Shown here piece by piece: positions 1 to 14,000 of a DNA stretch of 64,000 nucleotides. The stretch spans positions 49,815,200 to 49,879,199 of the forward strand of contig CM050648.1 of assembly GCA_027574665.1 (NCBI GenBank), in the 5' to 3' direction. The DNA is from Rhynochetos jubatus (lineage: Eukaryota; Chordata; Aves; Eurypygiformes; Rhynochetidae). Position 1 is the first letter of the stretch, and each line of letters starts with the position of its first letter. The position numbers were made by a program, and so were the translations under genes. The notes under the pieces were generated by a model. That model was not told the DNA's origin, did no database searches, and saw only the letters and a list, made by a program, of their open reading frames with translations.

Positions 1-3000
1 TTTTTTGTAGTTTACTTCCCTTCCCCTCCCCCATAACACCAACCTGATGAAAAGAAGAGACAAACTTAAGAAAATGACTGTCATGTCAAAGATGTTGATA
101 ACGGACAGATAAATAGCCATACTGCAGCTGCACATAAGACCCGGAAACAAAGACATATTGCATGTAACTGTTTGTCTAATGTGATATTTTTTAATAACTG
201 TTAATTTTGCATAGTAGTATGAGCACTCAGTAGATGACAATGATTGTGCACAATGTTCAGTTTAGTGTATTTATTGCTATTTATGAAAAAATCATTGAAG
301 ATACCTTTGCATTCATGGGTCTGAGTCTTGCACAATTCATTGAAATGCTTGGCATCACGGCCATAAAATACACACACTGAAGGTAATAAAATCCAGCTAC
401 GCAGTACAGTAAAAATCCCCACAAAAAATATAATAAAATGGACATATGAATCTTGATAAAATCCGTGCACCACTGTGCTGTGCATTCACACGAATTAGAG
501 AGGTGCAGTAATCCTGGATGAAGCCTTATGTAAAAGCACACGCTGTCTTCAGAAGCACATAAAATGCAACGAAGAATACAATGCAGCCCTGTACCTCTGA
601 TTGTGCATAACCATAACCCTTCATTGAAGATTCCTCCTCGACCATGTAAAATGTTCTACATTTCAGCAAACCACTCCTAGCAGGTGCGCTCCAGGTTCCC
701 TTCCCTGGCCTCACAAAGGCTGTGAGAAACGGGGACATGCAGTATGGGGAGGCTGAAAGCACGCATCAGCCTCCAAGTGTGATGGACACCTCCCTTCTCT
801 GTCTGCCAGTTTCCCAAATGTATGTCTCACCGTCATCCTACAAACATCATGTGCAGCTTCTAGGAAACATTTCTGGTCTCCTGTCCCACTAACATAGTCA
901 GTAACTGGAGCAGCGGAGAGGGAAGGGGGAGAGAGTCTCCCAAACCAATTAGACTAAAGATTGCTGCAGCGGTCACTGGAGCAAAACAGCCCAGAGCTCC
1001 TACAGGTGCCAATATTACCAGCTTTCCTATAGCACGAGAAGGACAGCGTACATAATGGTGGGATCCATGATGATCTATAAAGCCCTTGAAGCAGCACAGC
1101 AAAGCAGCCATTACAACGTCAATTGTTCACGAATCGTGACACAAGAGGGCAGAGAACAGACATATGGAGCTCCCAGTGGCTTCAGCACAGCCCAGGAGCC
1201 CTGAGTCCCTTCGTGGTGGCCAACCTGATGATCCAGTGCAACAGGACCTTCTGGATAGCAGCACGCAACGTCCTTACGATAACCACAGCATTTCATCCTC
1301 CAGCTTGTTAGCTCAGTCAGTGCTCTTGCAGGTAAGAGCTCCCTGGGAGACTTTCTGTCACTAAGCTCTGAAGCGAGCTCTGCACAGCCTTGCAGAAAAT
1401 AATTTTTTATATGCTGAAGTCTGGCTTCTGCTTTTGCTCACTTTGGGTGTGCAACATCTCCTTAATCACTGCTGGATGCTGCGTGGGTGAGCTGGACCAT
1501 GGTTGTCTGCCGCCAGAAAAGACCTTGGAGAAGAACAGCACCACCTGCCAGGCACTGTCTCACAACAGTGGCAGGAAAAAATCCCATGACATGCACTGCA
1601 GAGTGCCACACCAGGCTATGTGATATGGATTACTTTGAAGCATCACTCTGGTTCTGTTGTGTGAAGGATGTGAGACAGGGACAGACCATTGCAGGACAGT
1701 GGTGCGGTTTCTTTGTTCCACTTGTATTTGTTTGCAGTGGGTTGTTTGGTGCAGACACGTAACACCTGTATCAAGCATTCCAGTACAGATCTGCTCCAAA
1801 GAGGGGAGGAAGGGAAGAGACGACATAACCACTTCTACAGCTGTGTGGAATAAGATGAGGAAATGGTTTGTGGGTACAGGGAGGGCTGTGGGTAAGGAGG
1901 TATAAAACAGTGGAAGAAAATTTGAAGAGCACCTACAGAAAACGGCAAAAAGCTGAGTGCAGAAAACCTCCCATCAGGAAGATCCATGAGGTTTTAAGAA
2001 AAATTCCCATGACCTAAGTAAGCGACGGTGGCTGGGTCATTTAAAATTAGCTGTGCCAAGCCAAAGTGCAGAGAACTGGATGATTTTGGGATGAGTTTCC
2101 ATTTGCCAGCTGAGGGCAAACAAGCTGATGGGTGCATGCCCGAGCTTTGTCCCAGCTCAGCTGCGGGGCAGGTCTGTGCAGCAGCATGCGGCTACGAGTG
2201 GTGCGCCACTGGGCGAGGAGGAACAACGCCGTCAGCCAGTGTCCCAGGCAGGGAGTCCTCCACTAGCGTTTGTGCCCTTGTAATGTTTCTGTGGCTGCTG
2301 CACAGGCTGGCCACAGGGAAGCTAAAATGCCCATGCCTGCTCTGGCTATCCTCACACTTACATTTCTTGCACTGGCTTGCCCCTGAGCAGGGCTCTCACG
2401 CTGACCCTGGCCAGGGTCTGGCTGCCTCTGTGCTCACACCATCATTTCTCTGCACTGCTCAGATCTAGAGAGGAAACTTTATTTCTCTGAAACCACAGTG
2501 GTAGAGTTCCTGAGGAGAGATGCAGAAAAGCAATACGGATGCACGCGGGTGCTCTGCTGAATCCGTCCGTGCCTGAATATTTCTCTGGGAAAGGGCAAGG
2601 CAGGCCAGTGGCATGGTTCTCTGTCCCACTTTCTCCCTGCGTAAAACAGGAATAATGATACTGACCTAGTTCACTGGGGAGCCTGGAAAGGCCAGTTCAT
2701 GTTTCTAAGGCTCTTTGAAAATAAAAAAGTCTGTATCGGTGCTAAGTGTTATTATTCATGTATTGTAATTCTAACCTATAAGGGACTTCGCTTTCGTAGG
2801 AGATGCTCAGTTACTCCAGCAGCTGAAAGAGGTGTTTCATATTTCGTCTTCAGCTATATACAGATTAACAGCACACACAGAGTTTCATCACAGGAGGAAA
2901 GATAAAGGTGAAATCTACACCAGTGTTAGGCATTACAGCACGTTGCTTTGGTTCAGACGAACTCTGGTTTCCAACATCTGTGAAAGTTTAGCTGAAGTGA

Positions 3001-5280
3001 TGTATAAAGACTTTGTACCAGCTGACAAAATCAAGCATTTGTGAGCTTGATCCTGGAATTTGTCGTGGACGTTAGCAGGAGCTGGAGTGGTGCCCAAATC
3101 AGAAATGTGAAAGGTAAGTGTTTTACTATGCAGCAAATATTAAGCAAGGCAGCGTATAAATATATAGAGGCTACAGAGTGATTTCACGGGGGTCTTTTCA
3201 CTTAGGACTTATTCACCTCTCTCCAAGAAGATCAGCAACACAGTGTGGCATGCGTAGTTTTAAAAAATCATAAAAATATCAAACAGGGCTTTTTATAACA
3301 TATCATGTGTTCCTGACATATATTGCTGTTCTGGCAGTGACTTACATGCTACACATTTCCAAAATCACCGCTTCTCCTGTTTGGATTATGCTGACCTCCC
3401 AGAGGAGTTGACTGCATATTGGAATCTTGCACCAGGTAACGGAGAGAAAAAAAGGCCGAGGCTCACATGCGAGCAGGATACCACCTTCCCAGCAAGAGGC
3501 AGGATTATTACTTCATTAAATCACATGGGAGACAATGGTATATCTACCATGAAAACAAACAGAATGTTTTCACATTATTTAGAAGTTACTTTGAAGTGTT
3601 ATACATGGTACCCTGGAAGACGGGGACTATTTGCCCTGATTTTACTTCTCTGATTGTTATCAGAAACATCCTCTTCCAGTTTGCATTCTCAAATAATGGT
3701 TGGGGAACATGATGCTATTGCTTGTGTGTTCAAGAGACAGGGTGCGTGACCAGTTGTGCAGGACACCGGCAGAAATGTTCCCTTCCTCACAAAGGTCTCC
3801 CTCTCTCCCCCTTCTCCCAATTTTTGGGTAGATACACAGAGCCAACAGCTGCTTTATGGAATATGAACACTGTAAGATGGAACTGCGCAAGAGATTCTTC
3901 TGTTCTTGTGTATTTCCATATATTACATTTAATATCATAACAAGGAGAAGAACAAAAAGCCATGCAAATCTTGACTGTGGAGAGCCATATTTTCTCTGTT
4001 CCCTCCTGTTTCTTTAGGTAATAGAAAATCAATGGGCCTTTTATATATGAGGCACATCTGAAGCACTGAAGCTCCCATCCTCCCTTCATATATGAATAAA
4101 TGAATTTGTTTACTGTGCTGTCTGAGTAAGTGTGTTTCAAAACAATGACAGATTTCAGTGCATTAGCTCCAGCACTTCTTTGCAGCAGAGCCTTTCTGTC
4201 TTTCTTCCACATTTCCTTGAGAGCAACAACTCATAACTTTTCCTACACAAGCTCCTCACACACCACCTCCTGACTGATGGGAGGACTGCAGCATATATAA
4301 AAATGTCACCCAGTACCACACCATTCCATCTCTCGTTGAAGTACTGGAATATTTTTCATCCTTTCTCATTTCCCAGATAGTGGTTTTCCTTTCCCAAAAT
4401 TTGGTACAGCTGCTGTAGCCTCTTACCATTGCCCACCCACCTGTTTTTTTATGGCTCTTGGCATAGCCAATCCATGTTTTGAGGTGACATTTCAGCGGTT
4501 CTTTGATTTTTTCATGAAGAACTGTTACAAGGAATTGGTGGTTTTTATGGAGCTTAGTTGCTAAATTTCTCACTAGCTGTACTGTTTAAGAATTCAGTAC
4601 ACCATTAACGAACGCGCTAACTCTTCGCTGTAAATGATTATGCTCTGTATGGCTTTTTCCTATATCCTGGAACTATTTACATTATGAGTCATTGATTATT
4701 TATGGAGATATTCATGGTGCTTTTCTTGGACATGTCATGTAAAGAAATAAGTAGGCTGGAGGGAAAGAACAACGGGGAGCTCTTGGGAGTGGACTTTTTG
4801 GTTTGTTTTTACATTTTTTAAAGTCCTCAGCATCATCAAAAATCACTATTAATACTTGGCATTTTTCTGTCAGCCTCTGTGTTATGATCTCCTCTGCACA
4901 GACAGGCTGGATGAAACCTGGAGAAATTATAGGCTCAACCCTAAAGCTAGTAGGAATTTTGACCCTGCTGCTGCTAGGCATGAGGTGACATTGTTGACGG
5001 CTTTCCAAAATTACGGCGGAATGTGTTTGTGGAACAGGTATCAGAACTCAGATTTCCTGACTTCTGACCCCATTTTAGAGGTTACAGAGCACTGATGGTC
5101 CCACAAGGACTGCCTGTCCCCTCCTGCTCTGAGAATGTCGGGTGCTTCCCTTTGGGCACCCGGACAGAGCGGACACTGCTCATTCTGGGCTAGATCTCGG
5201 TTTCAACAGGCAGGACCTTCAGATAGTTTTCAGTTTTGGCTTCATTCATATTTTGTTTCTAATGTGGTGGTTTGAGACAT
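1..5280. other. Noncoding stretch, no gene recognised
   Basis: I see no gene, RNA or clear mobile element here. Stop codons are frequent in all frames. The longest ATG-started frame is 146 codons on the + strand at 2,028-2,468, a somewhat GC-richer patch. Its Cys-, Ser- and Ala-rich translation resembles no family I know, and it lacks convincing flanking splice signals, so I treat it as chance. The remainder is ordinary AT-leaning vertebrate sequence. Confidence 0.6.
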
Positions 5281-5307
5281 TGTGTGTGTGAGAGAGGGAG
5301 AGAGGGA
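5281..5307. repeat. Compound (TG)n(AG)n microsatellite
   Basis: A short run of TG dinucleotides passes directly into an imperfect AG/GGAG run. It is 27 bp and simple sequence only. Confidence 0.7.
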
Positions 5308-7823
5308 ATGGCATGCTACCTAGGGACAGAGGAGTCCAACCTGCTTGAAAGGGAAATATTGCTGGAGAAACACAAATTGGTGCAAGCCACATCATTAGGA
5401 GAAAGTTGTCTGTCATTAAGCACTACGTAGTGCACCCTGTGAGCCTGAAATAAGTCCCCAGGGGATATACAATCATGCTTGCCACACGAGTGGAAATGCT
5501 GAAGATGAGCCACCACACCGTCTGGGTGTCCACCTCCCACCTGTGCTAGCATCATTATATGCACGTTGGGCTGCCTTACATGCTGAGGAGGAAGATGGCC
5601 ATGCCATTCTCTCTTACCAACTGGGTAATTTACTCTGCGAGTTTCATAGAGAGGGAATTCATTAACGCAGATATGCAGGATGTAATTATTCAGATGATGT
5701 TGTGGGAGGAAGCCATACAAAATTCGCAGAGTGAATTCTGCTGATACCCTGGGCAGTGCTTTTCTGGGTGGTCCTGCCTGGAAAAAAAAAAAATCACACC
5801 TAGGAATGCCTTGAAGACTTCTCACCGGGTCCCAGATGACAGCTCTTCCCGACCGGCATCAGTGGGAGCTGTTCTCACTAGGCGAGGGCGATATTAGAAG
5901 ACTCCCAGTTAGCATCCATCACAACAGAGAGGAAATCTGTGGGAACTGCTGATCATTTATATCAAAATTAATGAGATATTCCCTCTCTGAACATGAGGGC
6001 TGAGTTGTATGCTGACTACAGGGGGGGAAAAAAAAATCCATCCATGGATATCTAGTTTGCCTTTTTTATTTATATTTTTTTTTCCAGGGGTCTTGTATAA
6101 TTGATGATGCTGCCTATTTGGCAAAGGAATTTTGTGAGCACAAAATTCATTTTAATAGTAATTTTTGCCCATTAAACAAACTGTTGTTTTTTCCCTCCTA
6201 CATCTGAAGCCAAAATCACAGGACTGCAAAACAAATCAGCCTAATTTCACTGTGAACTTTTCTTTTGACATCCTTCTATTTTTCAAAGAGAATAAATGTG
6301 TTGTTACATGACTGCTCTTTTCCAGACAGAAGAGGCAGAGAGATATTTTTGAAGCTCCTTAAATCAGAAGCTCTGGCTCTTTACAAAAGCATCCCCACAG
6401 GATATCAGGACTGTGTTTGGAAACATATGTGATAAAAAAAAAATCAAACCATAAAAATGAACTGGGATCACCTTGTAATTGGGCAGAGAAGACTTCCTGC
6501 TGCCATCTGTATTTTTGTTAAAAGCCAGTACTTCTGCATTTCTCACCTTTTGCTGCGAGAGATTGTACACAAAATCTCTGATTGCCAAGCAAATCAAAGC
6601 CAAGAGGGAGACCCCCTGTTTGGAGGAGACCATCCCCCTCCTATATTCTCTTTTACTGATGTTATGTGGGGAAAATTAGATCTACAGAATGAATCAAAAG
6701 TCGTTGTAAAAAAATAAAAACACCACCACTGGAACAGAGCTATATGGAGGACCCAGAGGAGATCTTAGAATGCATCAGCTTCCATATAGAGTGGCAAGCT
6801 AATAGGCAGTTCATTGAAGCTGAAGTATAACATAAAACATAAAATTACAGAGAAAATGTCTGAAAATATAATAAAAAATAATTAAAAATCTTGTAGGAAG
6901 GTGGCGTATCAACATCTGATGTAAATACAGACATTGAAAGTGCAGTTCATCATCTGAATGGATGATACAGTTTAAAATTATAACAAAATTTGTAGGTTTT
7001 AAATCTTTTTTTCCAAAATTTTGAGAAAACCCCAATGGTTCCAGCAACAACTTTCCATCTTCATCTGTCAGAAGGCGATTTCTCTGTTTTACTCAGCTAC
7101 CAAAATTCTCAAGGGAAAGAAAAAGAAAAAACAACCAAACCCTACTGTAAATTTAAATTCAAAATAAAATAAAAAAAAGAACATCCACAGTCATTTTCCT
7201 GGTCCTTAAATGTTAAACATACTATGGAAAGACAGTAGTCTCTACACCAGTTAGATATCATATGAACCTTGTAACAGCAACAAGACTTCTATTTTCTCTT
7301 GTCCACTGCTTTCCACCCTTCAATGAACTGAAATTTCAACATTGGTGAAGTCTTATGGCAAAACTAATTTTTTCATTAAGATGTAGGACAAATTGGATGA
7401 GGCGTTGAGAGAATACAGAAGTCAAAAATAGGCAGTAGTCTTCCTTCCTTGGAAATTTTTCTCCTAGTATCTGCAGCCAGACATATTTAAAGGTCAGCAT
7501 CTCCCAGCAATATGTACGTCACACTAATAATGTATTTTTTCCTTTCATGGACTAGGACCTGGAATTACGTTGTTAAGAGCACGTAGACAACACTGAGGCT
7601 GCAAACTTTTTTGACAATGGAGTGTCTTTCTGTTTTCTGGACCAGGACTGATTCCTAGACACAAGGTTGATATTAAAACTCATCTTAAAGTACTAAAAGT
7701 GACCTTCATTGATGAGGGTCTATCTGTATTGATCTTTGACTTCAGACAACATATCTGTGTATGTGTGCACACATAAATGTCTATATTTTGAGTTGGTATT
7801 TATGTATTTTTACTTTTGTAACT
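5308..7823. other. Noncoding stretch, no gene recognised
   Basis: No defended gene. A 169-codon frame runs on the - strand at 5,316-5,825. Its translation is rich in His and Pro, has a Phe run encoded by a poly-A tract at 5,780-5,792, and matches no family I recognise. From about 6,000 to 7,200 the DNA is AT-rich with several A or T homopolymers. Nothing else stands out. Confidence 0.55.
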
Positions 7824-7864
7824 ACATATATATATGTATAAACACACAGAGAAATATATATATG
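7824..7864. repeat. Short TA-rich microsatellites
   Basis: Two short TA runs (7,827-7,837 and 7,855-7,862) flank a small ACACAC stretch. Low-complexity DNA. Confidence 0.55.
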
Positions 7865-8640
7865 CATACTCAGTTTGATGGAACCCATGTAACAGTGGTA
7901 TGTCACTAAGCAAAGTACACGAAAAGCCTTTTCCAGGCTCCTGCATCCTTTTCCTCAGCACACATAGGTACAGTTCCCAGACCAGGAGAAAACATTCACT
8001 GCAATGCAACTGGGTTGATTTTCCAAGATTGGCAAGAATATTTTTCCTCTTTTCTTTTTTCTCTTCATCATCTAGCAGCATGCTATATACACAGCAAGAA
8101 CGACAGAGAGCATTGGTTCACTCCTTAGCATGGTCAGCATTTTTTGCGTCTATACTTAGATATTTTCACAAGTGTAGAGGATGTAGTATAGGCAAAACTT
8201 TGAAAATGTGGCCTTCCAAGTGAAAAAAATGCAGTATTGGTTTTGCACACATGGATACATACATTCATGTTGTAATGGTGTCTATACCCATCACAAGGAT
8301 CAGGAATCGACAGCGCAAACTACGGTGCAGGCTTAGATGTAAGTGAGGTACAGCTGAATACAGTTGGTGTCTACACGATGAAGGTCTTGAAATCCAACAG
8401 AGCTACTTTATAGCTCAATCTACATATTTTAAAAATAGCTTATTTAATAGCTGATAAAAGCAGGGGTCAGCTTCCTCTGAAAAGCAGGAGGTGCACAGCT
8501 TTAAATATCTGCAGATATTTTGAGAACATGGGTGATTAAATTCTTGCAACTCTGCAATTTCAAATGCAATTGGAAGTAAAAGATAAATAAAAAATATTAT
8601 GTCACTTGCTCTGAAGTTATTCTGTGCCTTTCTCTTATTT

Positions 8641-8686
8641 CTGTGTCTTTCATTTTTAATTTTCTGTGTCTCTCATTTTTAATTTT
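8641..8686. repeat. Tandem duplication, 23 bp x 2
   Basis: A 23-bp unit beginning CTGTGTCTTTC and ending in TTTTTAATTTT occurs twice head to tail (8,641-8,663 and 8,664-8,686). I see one T/C difference between the copies. A partial third CTGT follows. This is probably a small replication-slippage duplication. It also explains two similar N-terminal peptides (MSFIFNFL and MSLIFNFL) in adjacent frames. Confidence 0.8.
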
Positions 8687-8756
8687 CTGTTCTTTACCCT
8701 CTTGGCTCCAAGATTCATTCAAGTTTCCACCATCCAAAATAAAAGGTATCATGAAT

Positions 8757-8876
8757 CTCCCTCCCTCCCTCTCCCGCTCTCTCTCTTTCTGTCTGCCTGC
8801 ATATCTACCTACCTACCTATGTACCGATGTATTATACCTATCTACCCACAAATACACACACACACAAAACCTGGTT
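8757..8876. repeat. Compound pyrimidine/CTAC/CA microsatellite
   Basis: Consecutive simple repeats: (CTCC)n, then (TC)n, short CTG motifs, (CTAC)n around 8,806-8,818, CTATCTACC, and (CA)n around 8,863-8,875. It is a compound microsatellite of about 120 bp and is likely polymorphic in length. Confidence 0.8.
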
Positions 8877-10329
8877 CTTTACACAGTATTCAAATGTATA
8901 TGTCCAGTGTTTTATCACCTTACTTTAATAATAATTTTCCCATTAATATTTGGCAAGGGGTCACCGCCTTAAAAAACAGCAATGAAGGTGAGAAATATCA
9001 GGAAAACGTGCCATTAATGGCTTTAACTTCCCATCTTATTTAAATGTTTGCATAATTTCAATTTCTGTGAGTCCCTAAAAGAAAGCCAAAATCCCTGGGC
9101 CAAAACAGGCAAGCAAAGAAACAGGAATTCACATAATGAGAAAACATAAGTGGAAAGGAAAAAAGATTCAGGTTTAATTGATAGCTATGAGGAAGTAATG
9201 ACTTCTGTCTCTTCATTTTAAAAAAGATTTTTTAGCATTCCATCTCAATGGAATTTTCAATCATTAATGGAGGCTTCCAAAATCTCCGGAAAGGGAAAGT
9301 GAATGGAGGTGTTAAACACAAAAGCTTATCGTGGGGACCCTAATTCTGCCTCAAGCTGCTCACATGACTTGTTATCCTCACCTGTGAGGCTTACGGGCAT
9401 TCCTTTTTGAGAAAGGGGCTATTTCTGTGCACCAGTGGAAACCACACTGCAGAAAACACTGAGCAAAAGTGTGGAACTGGGCAAAAAATTAAAAGCTCTA
9501 GCCCAGGTTGATGGCTGCCTGTACGTTTTTGCAAGGACACTTTGGAATTATCACCGAAGGCATCACTAATTTCCAATCTTACAAACAATGAGCCAATCTT
9601 CTCTTCCTTCCCCAGGTTTATGGCTAAACTCAGAGCCACACTGCAGTGCTTTTCCCACTTCAGTATCTCAGGCATCGCCCACTGGAGAGGACAAGACGCT
9701 GCAGTCCCTGGAGTGGCCACTCGTGTAACAGACCTCTCCTCATCGGACCACAAAACTGTTTCATACAATCAAGCAGAACATACATTAAACACTTCATAAA
9801 GGCTGTCTGCCACATGTATCCAAATGAGAATTCAAGCTGTCCTGTTGGTTCACCGTACGGGTGGTGCATGGTTTACAGCCGCCATGGACACGGGATTCTG
9901 TGTGATGCAAATGCTGTACAGGAGGGGAGGATGCTGGATGGGTGCCTCTTTTTAACCCCCTCCCCAAATCCATATTCTCTAGCTCTGTGACCTGTAGTGG
10001 TCCTCAGTCAGGTTGAGGGATTGAGAGGGGGAAGGGAGAGGAGCTGGAAATGGCATATTGCACCAAGCTGTGAAAATACGTAGATAGGGATGGCATATCC
10101 TTTTTAAAATGATGGTGACATTGAAGTATTTTTTGAGCACAAAGGTGATTGTTTGCTTGAGAAAGAACAATAATCAATATGGGGGATTTTTTTTTGGTGG
10201 ATACATGAAAAACATAAATATATACAATAAAATATAAAAATATGAGGTCACTGGGTGGAGTCCCAAGGATACGTTGCTGAGACCCTGTATTGCATCATAT
10301 TCATAAAACAGATAATGAAAATGGATACG
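8877..10329. other. Noncoding stretch, no gene recognised
   Basis: Nothing recognisable. The 9,390-9,990 part is slightly richer in GC and carries overlapping frames of up to 125 codons on both strands. Open frames on both strands of one stretch point to composition rather than coding. Confidence 0.55.
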
Positions 10330-11040
10330 ATGCTATTTACTGATGTTGCAATATTATGTTCAATAGTAAAACCCAAACTTAACTTCAGTGAGATATGGAA
10401 GAGCTTCATGACACTTTTAGTGGAGCAACTAGATAATAAAATAGCAGGTGAAATTCAATGCTAATGAGGACAAAGTTATATATATTTATATATATATATA
10501 TAGGTATAAATAATATAGTCTATGTATACTAGAAAGATGTTGGGATCAAGATTGATCCCAACAAAACTGGTACCAACTGGTACTTCAAAAGGAGGTCTTA
10601 GAGTCAGGGTGATTGGCTTTGTGTAAATGTTAGTTATAAACATTTAGCTGTGTCTAAAATTTGAAAAATAAAAAAAAATAATTTTAGGCATTACTGGGAA
10701 ATGAATAGAGAGCAAATGGTAAACATCATCATGCAAGTGCATATGCTTTTCTCTCCTTCTATCTCAAATGATGTGGTCAAACAATAAAATTTACAAAAGA
10801 GGGCAAAAAGAGGTGATCAAAGAGATGGAGCAGCTCCTGAAGGTGAAAAAGGTTAAATGCAGCTGGATCTTTTAGCCTGAAAAAGAGGTGATCAGGGAGG
10901 GATAAGGCAGAGGTCTATAAAAGCACAAAGAAGGCAGATGGAGGAAATGGAGGTTACTGTTCATTACTTTTCAGAATGAAAGAAAAAGGGGTCACCAAAT
11001 GAAAATATTGGGCAGCAAGCATAAGATAAACAAAAGGAAG
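10330..11040 (+). mobile_element. Ancient L3/CR1-type LINE fragment (3' part of reverse transcriptase region)
   Basis: Several blocks in order resemble the 3' half of old amniote L3/CR1 LINEs. First is a decayed reverse-transcriptase motif C context reading LFTDVAILCSIVK where the family has an F-ADD-type box. Then come GGTGAAATTCAATGC (family: GATGAAATTCAATG), GGTCTTAGAGTCAGGGTG (family: GATCTTGGAGTCAT), TTTTAGCCTGAAAAAGAGG, GGCAGAGGTCTATAAAA, and GGGGTCACCAAATGAAA followed by AAACAAAAGGAAG. The family comparison is from memory. The catalytic Asp pair is gone, stops are frequent, and a TA microsatellite has grown inside. It lies far from the younger CR1 at 30.7 kb and is much more diverged. 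Limits are approximate. Confidence 0.75.
10477..10502. repeat. (TA)n microsatellite
   Basis: About 26 bp of TA with one extra T, lying inside the old LINE fragment. It probably expanded after insertion. Confidence 0.8.
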
Positions 11041-14000
11041 AAACTCAGAGTCACAGGTTCTTGAGGCCAAAATACGCAGGTCCCTAACTTAACAGGATAA
11101 ACTCGCAGCAGAAACAGCAGTGAAAGGCTACAGAGCACAAACCCCACAGGTTCCCAGACTGGGGACTTGTAAACCAGACTCTGCACCTGAAGCCAGTTTC
11201 CATCAGTGAAGCTACAGCCTAGGGATGCCTCAGCCTAAAGTTCTTGTGCTTCTTCTGAAAACAAGCCTCTTCACTTGGAGAGTTTCATGGGTGTGGGGGT
11301 TTAGACAAGTGACTTCAGTTGGCTTGGGGTGGGGAGAGAGCTGCAGGCTGGCAGGTGAATGCTTTATGCCGCACTCCTGCGCAAGGGAGCTGAATGACTG
11401 GCATCTCTAGAAATCGTATCTAGAAGGCTGCCTTCATCTGCAGACACAGCAGACAGATTTCCGTGTGACTGCGAAGAGCAAGGGTCTGTCAGTGGACACC
11501 TCTTTCCACAGAGGTAATTTATATGCTCCCTGAACTGTGCTTTGGAGAGAAATTCCCGAGCAATGCAAGATACTGCATGTACAGCACGATGTCCTTGCTT
11601 CTGATGGCACTGCTCCTTGCAGGACAAGCTCAGACCACAAATGCTGGATCCACATTTGCAGCTGAGAATGGGAACAAAGAGAACCTGAAATGCCTGTGTT
11701 GTTTACCTCCTCTGCTGGGCGGTGTCACCTACCCTGGTCACAGTTGCTCTGAGCAAGGAACGTTTTCTATGGAGGAATCACAGTGGCTTAGGGAAGGTGA
11801 GCAAGGACGCTGAGCGAGAGCAGGGAGCTGTAGCTTGTATTTTGGTGAACTTAATGACTAGTTTTGAGGCAAAGACTTGAAGGCCAAAGTCTGACAGGCT
11901 GTCAGGCACTGATTGCCATTTTCATAAAGGGCGCTATGCAAGTGTAAGTGATTGATAGATTGATTGATTTATTTTGCTGAGGCTCCTTTGTGGTCTCCTG
12001 GGGGGATTTCTGGCCACACCTCTCAGCCTGAAAGCACTTGCTCTGCCTGCTGTTGCTTTTTTTTTTTATTTGCGGGTAATGAAAATTTGTTATAAGCCTT
12101 CCCTTTCATCTGTACATGGCAGGCTGTCACACAGAAACAAGCCATTCTGGAACCTTGCTTCCTTCCAAATTGCTAAATATTTTTCTTCAAATTGCTTCCC
12201 TAATGGGCTAGTATAATAGGAGCAGCATGCTCTCTGCCCACGCTGAAGATGCCAGAGCATTTGTCCAGTGCACATGTGTGTTGGGCACAATAAACTCATT
12301 GCCTGGCCTGGAGACAGTGCAGCACTGCTGCTGATCTAATCTGTATCTCACATTCCTTGGGCGCAATCATGCACGCGATGGATATAGGCATCTAGGCATG
12401 CAGACAGGTACTTTTGCTTCCCCCATCAAAATGTACCTCTTCAGGGAGGTTTCCAGCTCTACATCTCACTTTCCTGGGGAAGGAGCGATGATTGCATTTC
12501 ATAAGGTGAGACACAATGGCAGGAGGAGGAGGAGGAAGCTACACAGCCACCGAGTAAGCCATGTGAGCAGTGACAGAGCTGGGCTCACTAATGGACTGGC
12601 CTGGCCAGTTTTTTATTGACTCCAGTTGCTGTTTTTTGGAGGGGCAGGCACCAGTGGTCCCCAAGGTCAGCAGTTCCATGTGCTCTATGCTAAACTGTTG
12701 CTGACCCACTGCTTTATGAGCCTAAGTGCTTATCCAGGAACAGAAGTGAATAGGTTGTGTGTGATAAGAAAATAATTTGCCAAAACTGCAACAATAAAGA
12801 AAGCCTGATGGGATCTCTTATGGTATGAATAGCCCGGGGCAGCTGCAGATTTCTCTCTGCTTTCACAATTATTTTCATTTTTATAACAATTAAAAAGGGA
12901 GCATTGTCCGCAGTCTCCTGCAGCCTGCATTTTCATATCCAAATCTAATATTTCCATACACATGTATATACATATTACACATTGTGGATGTCTGTGAACA
13001 AAAGGCAGGAACAGAAAAAGAAAGAAAACGGAAAAGCCTTCTCAGATAAGAGGCCTGTTGGCACCCCAGCTTAACCCATTCCTCCTTTCTGTTTCTCTCA
13101 CAACCTTCTCGCTGGATTTCCGCAAGATGCCAGAGCAGCTAGCCCAAGACACTCGGAGCAGCATTTCCTGGTTGCTGTGCACATGTGTCCAGTATGGCTG
13201 CACACAGGGCAGCTCTCAGTGCCGTGACGCAGAGCTGTATCCAGGGCTAGCTGTCCTCCCCCATCGTCTGTGGGGCTGGGAAGGTGACTTTACCAAAAGC
13301 TCCTATCCCCCATCCTGTGGCAGTGTCTGTTGAGAGGCTGAGTGTATTTTTGCATGCTTTCTATTTAGGAGTTACAGAGGGGCTTCAGTCCAATGGCTGA
13401 CCCTGTGCAGCCCTCCCCATCTCACCCCATTACCCCCCTCCCCAACCAGTCTATGGTGGTTTTATTGCACATCCAGGTCTGATGCTTACTCCATGCTCAG
13501 TTCCCCACCCCAAACAGTCCCGGCGTTGCAGGACCTGGTGGCAGGCCCTGTGCTGTGACCCTCTCGCTTGCCCAACAGTCCCCAGGTTGAGCAGTGGTTT
13601 GCCCAGAGAGGATTCCCTGTGACCCAAAGCCCTGGAAGCCATGCCCTGGGCTTCTTCCAAAAGCTACGCCAGGGCCAAGCTTCTTGCAGAGGTAACACAC
13701 ACAAGGGAGCCCAGGTCTCGGAAGCTCTCTAAGAATACCTAATACCACCAGAGAAGGAGGGACACCTAAAAATAAACTCTTCCTCCAGTTCAGTTCTGCA
13801 TAAGGAGAAGACCAGACTCCAGCCTTGGATGTCACTGCAGGGTCAGCTATGGAGAATTCAGAAAACAGTTGTATAAAGAAAGACACAAAGAAATGACTCA
13901 GATTGTAGTCGACCGCCTTTCTGATTTCTCAAGAGGTCTCCAGTGAATCAGGCTGAATGAGCTTTTTGTTACCTTTACTGTTTACAGGAGTAGCTGAAGT

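Noticed and set aside
2028..2468. 146-codon + frame
   Set aside because: No family resemblance, Cys/Ala/Ser-rich composition of a GC-richer patch, no support for splicing or a promoter.
5316..5825. 169-codon - frame
   Set aside because: Includes a Phe run from a poly-A tract, no recognised domain, and is overlapped by a 61-codon + frame.
10539..10562. Perfect 10-bp hairpin with 4-base loop
   Set aside because: About one such hairpin is expected by chance in 64 kb, and it lies inside a decayed LINE.
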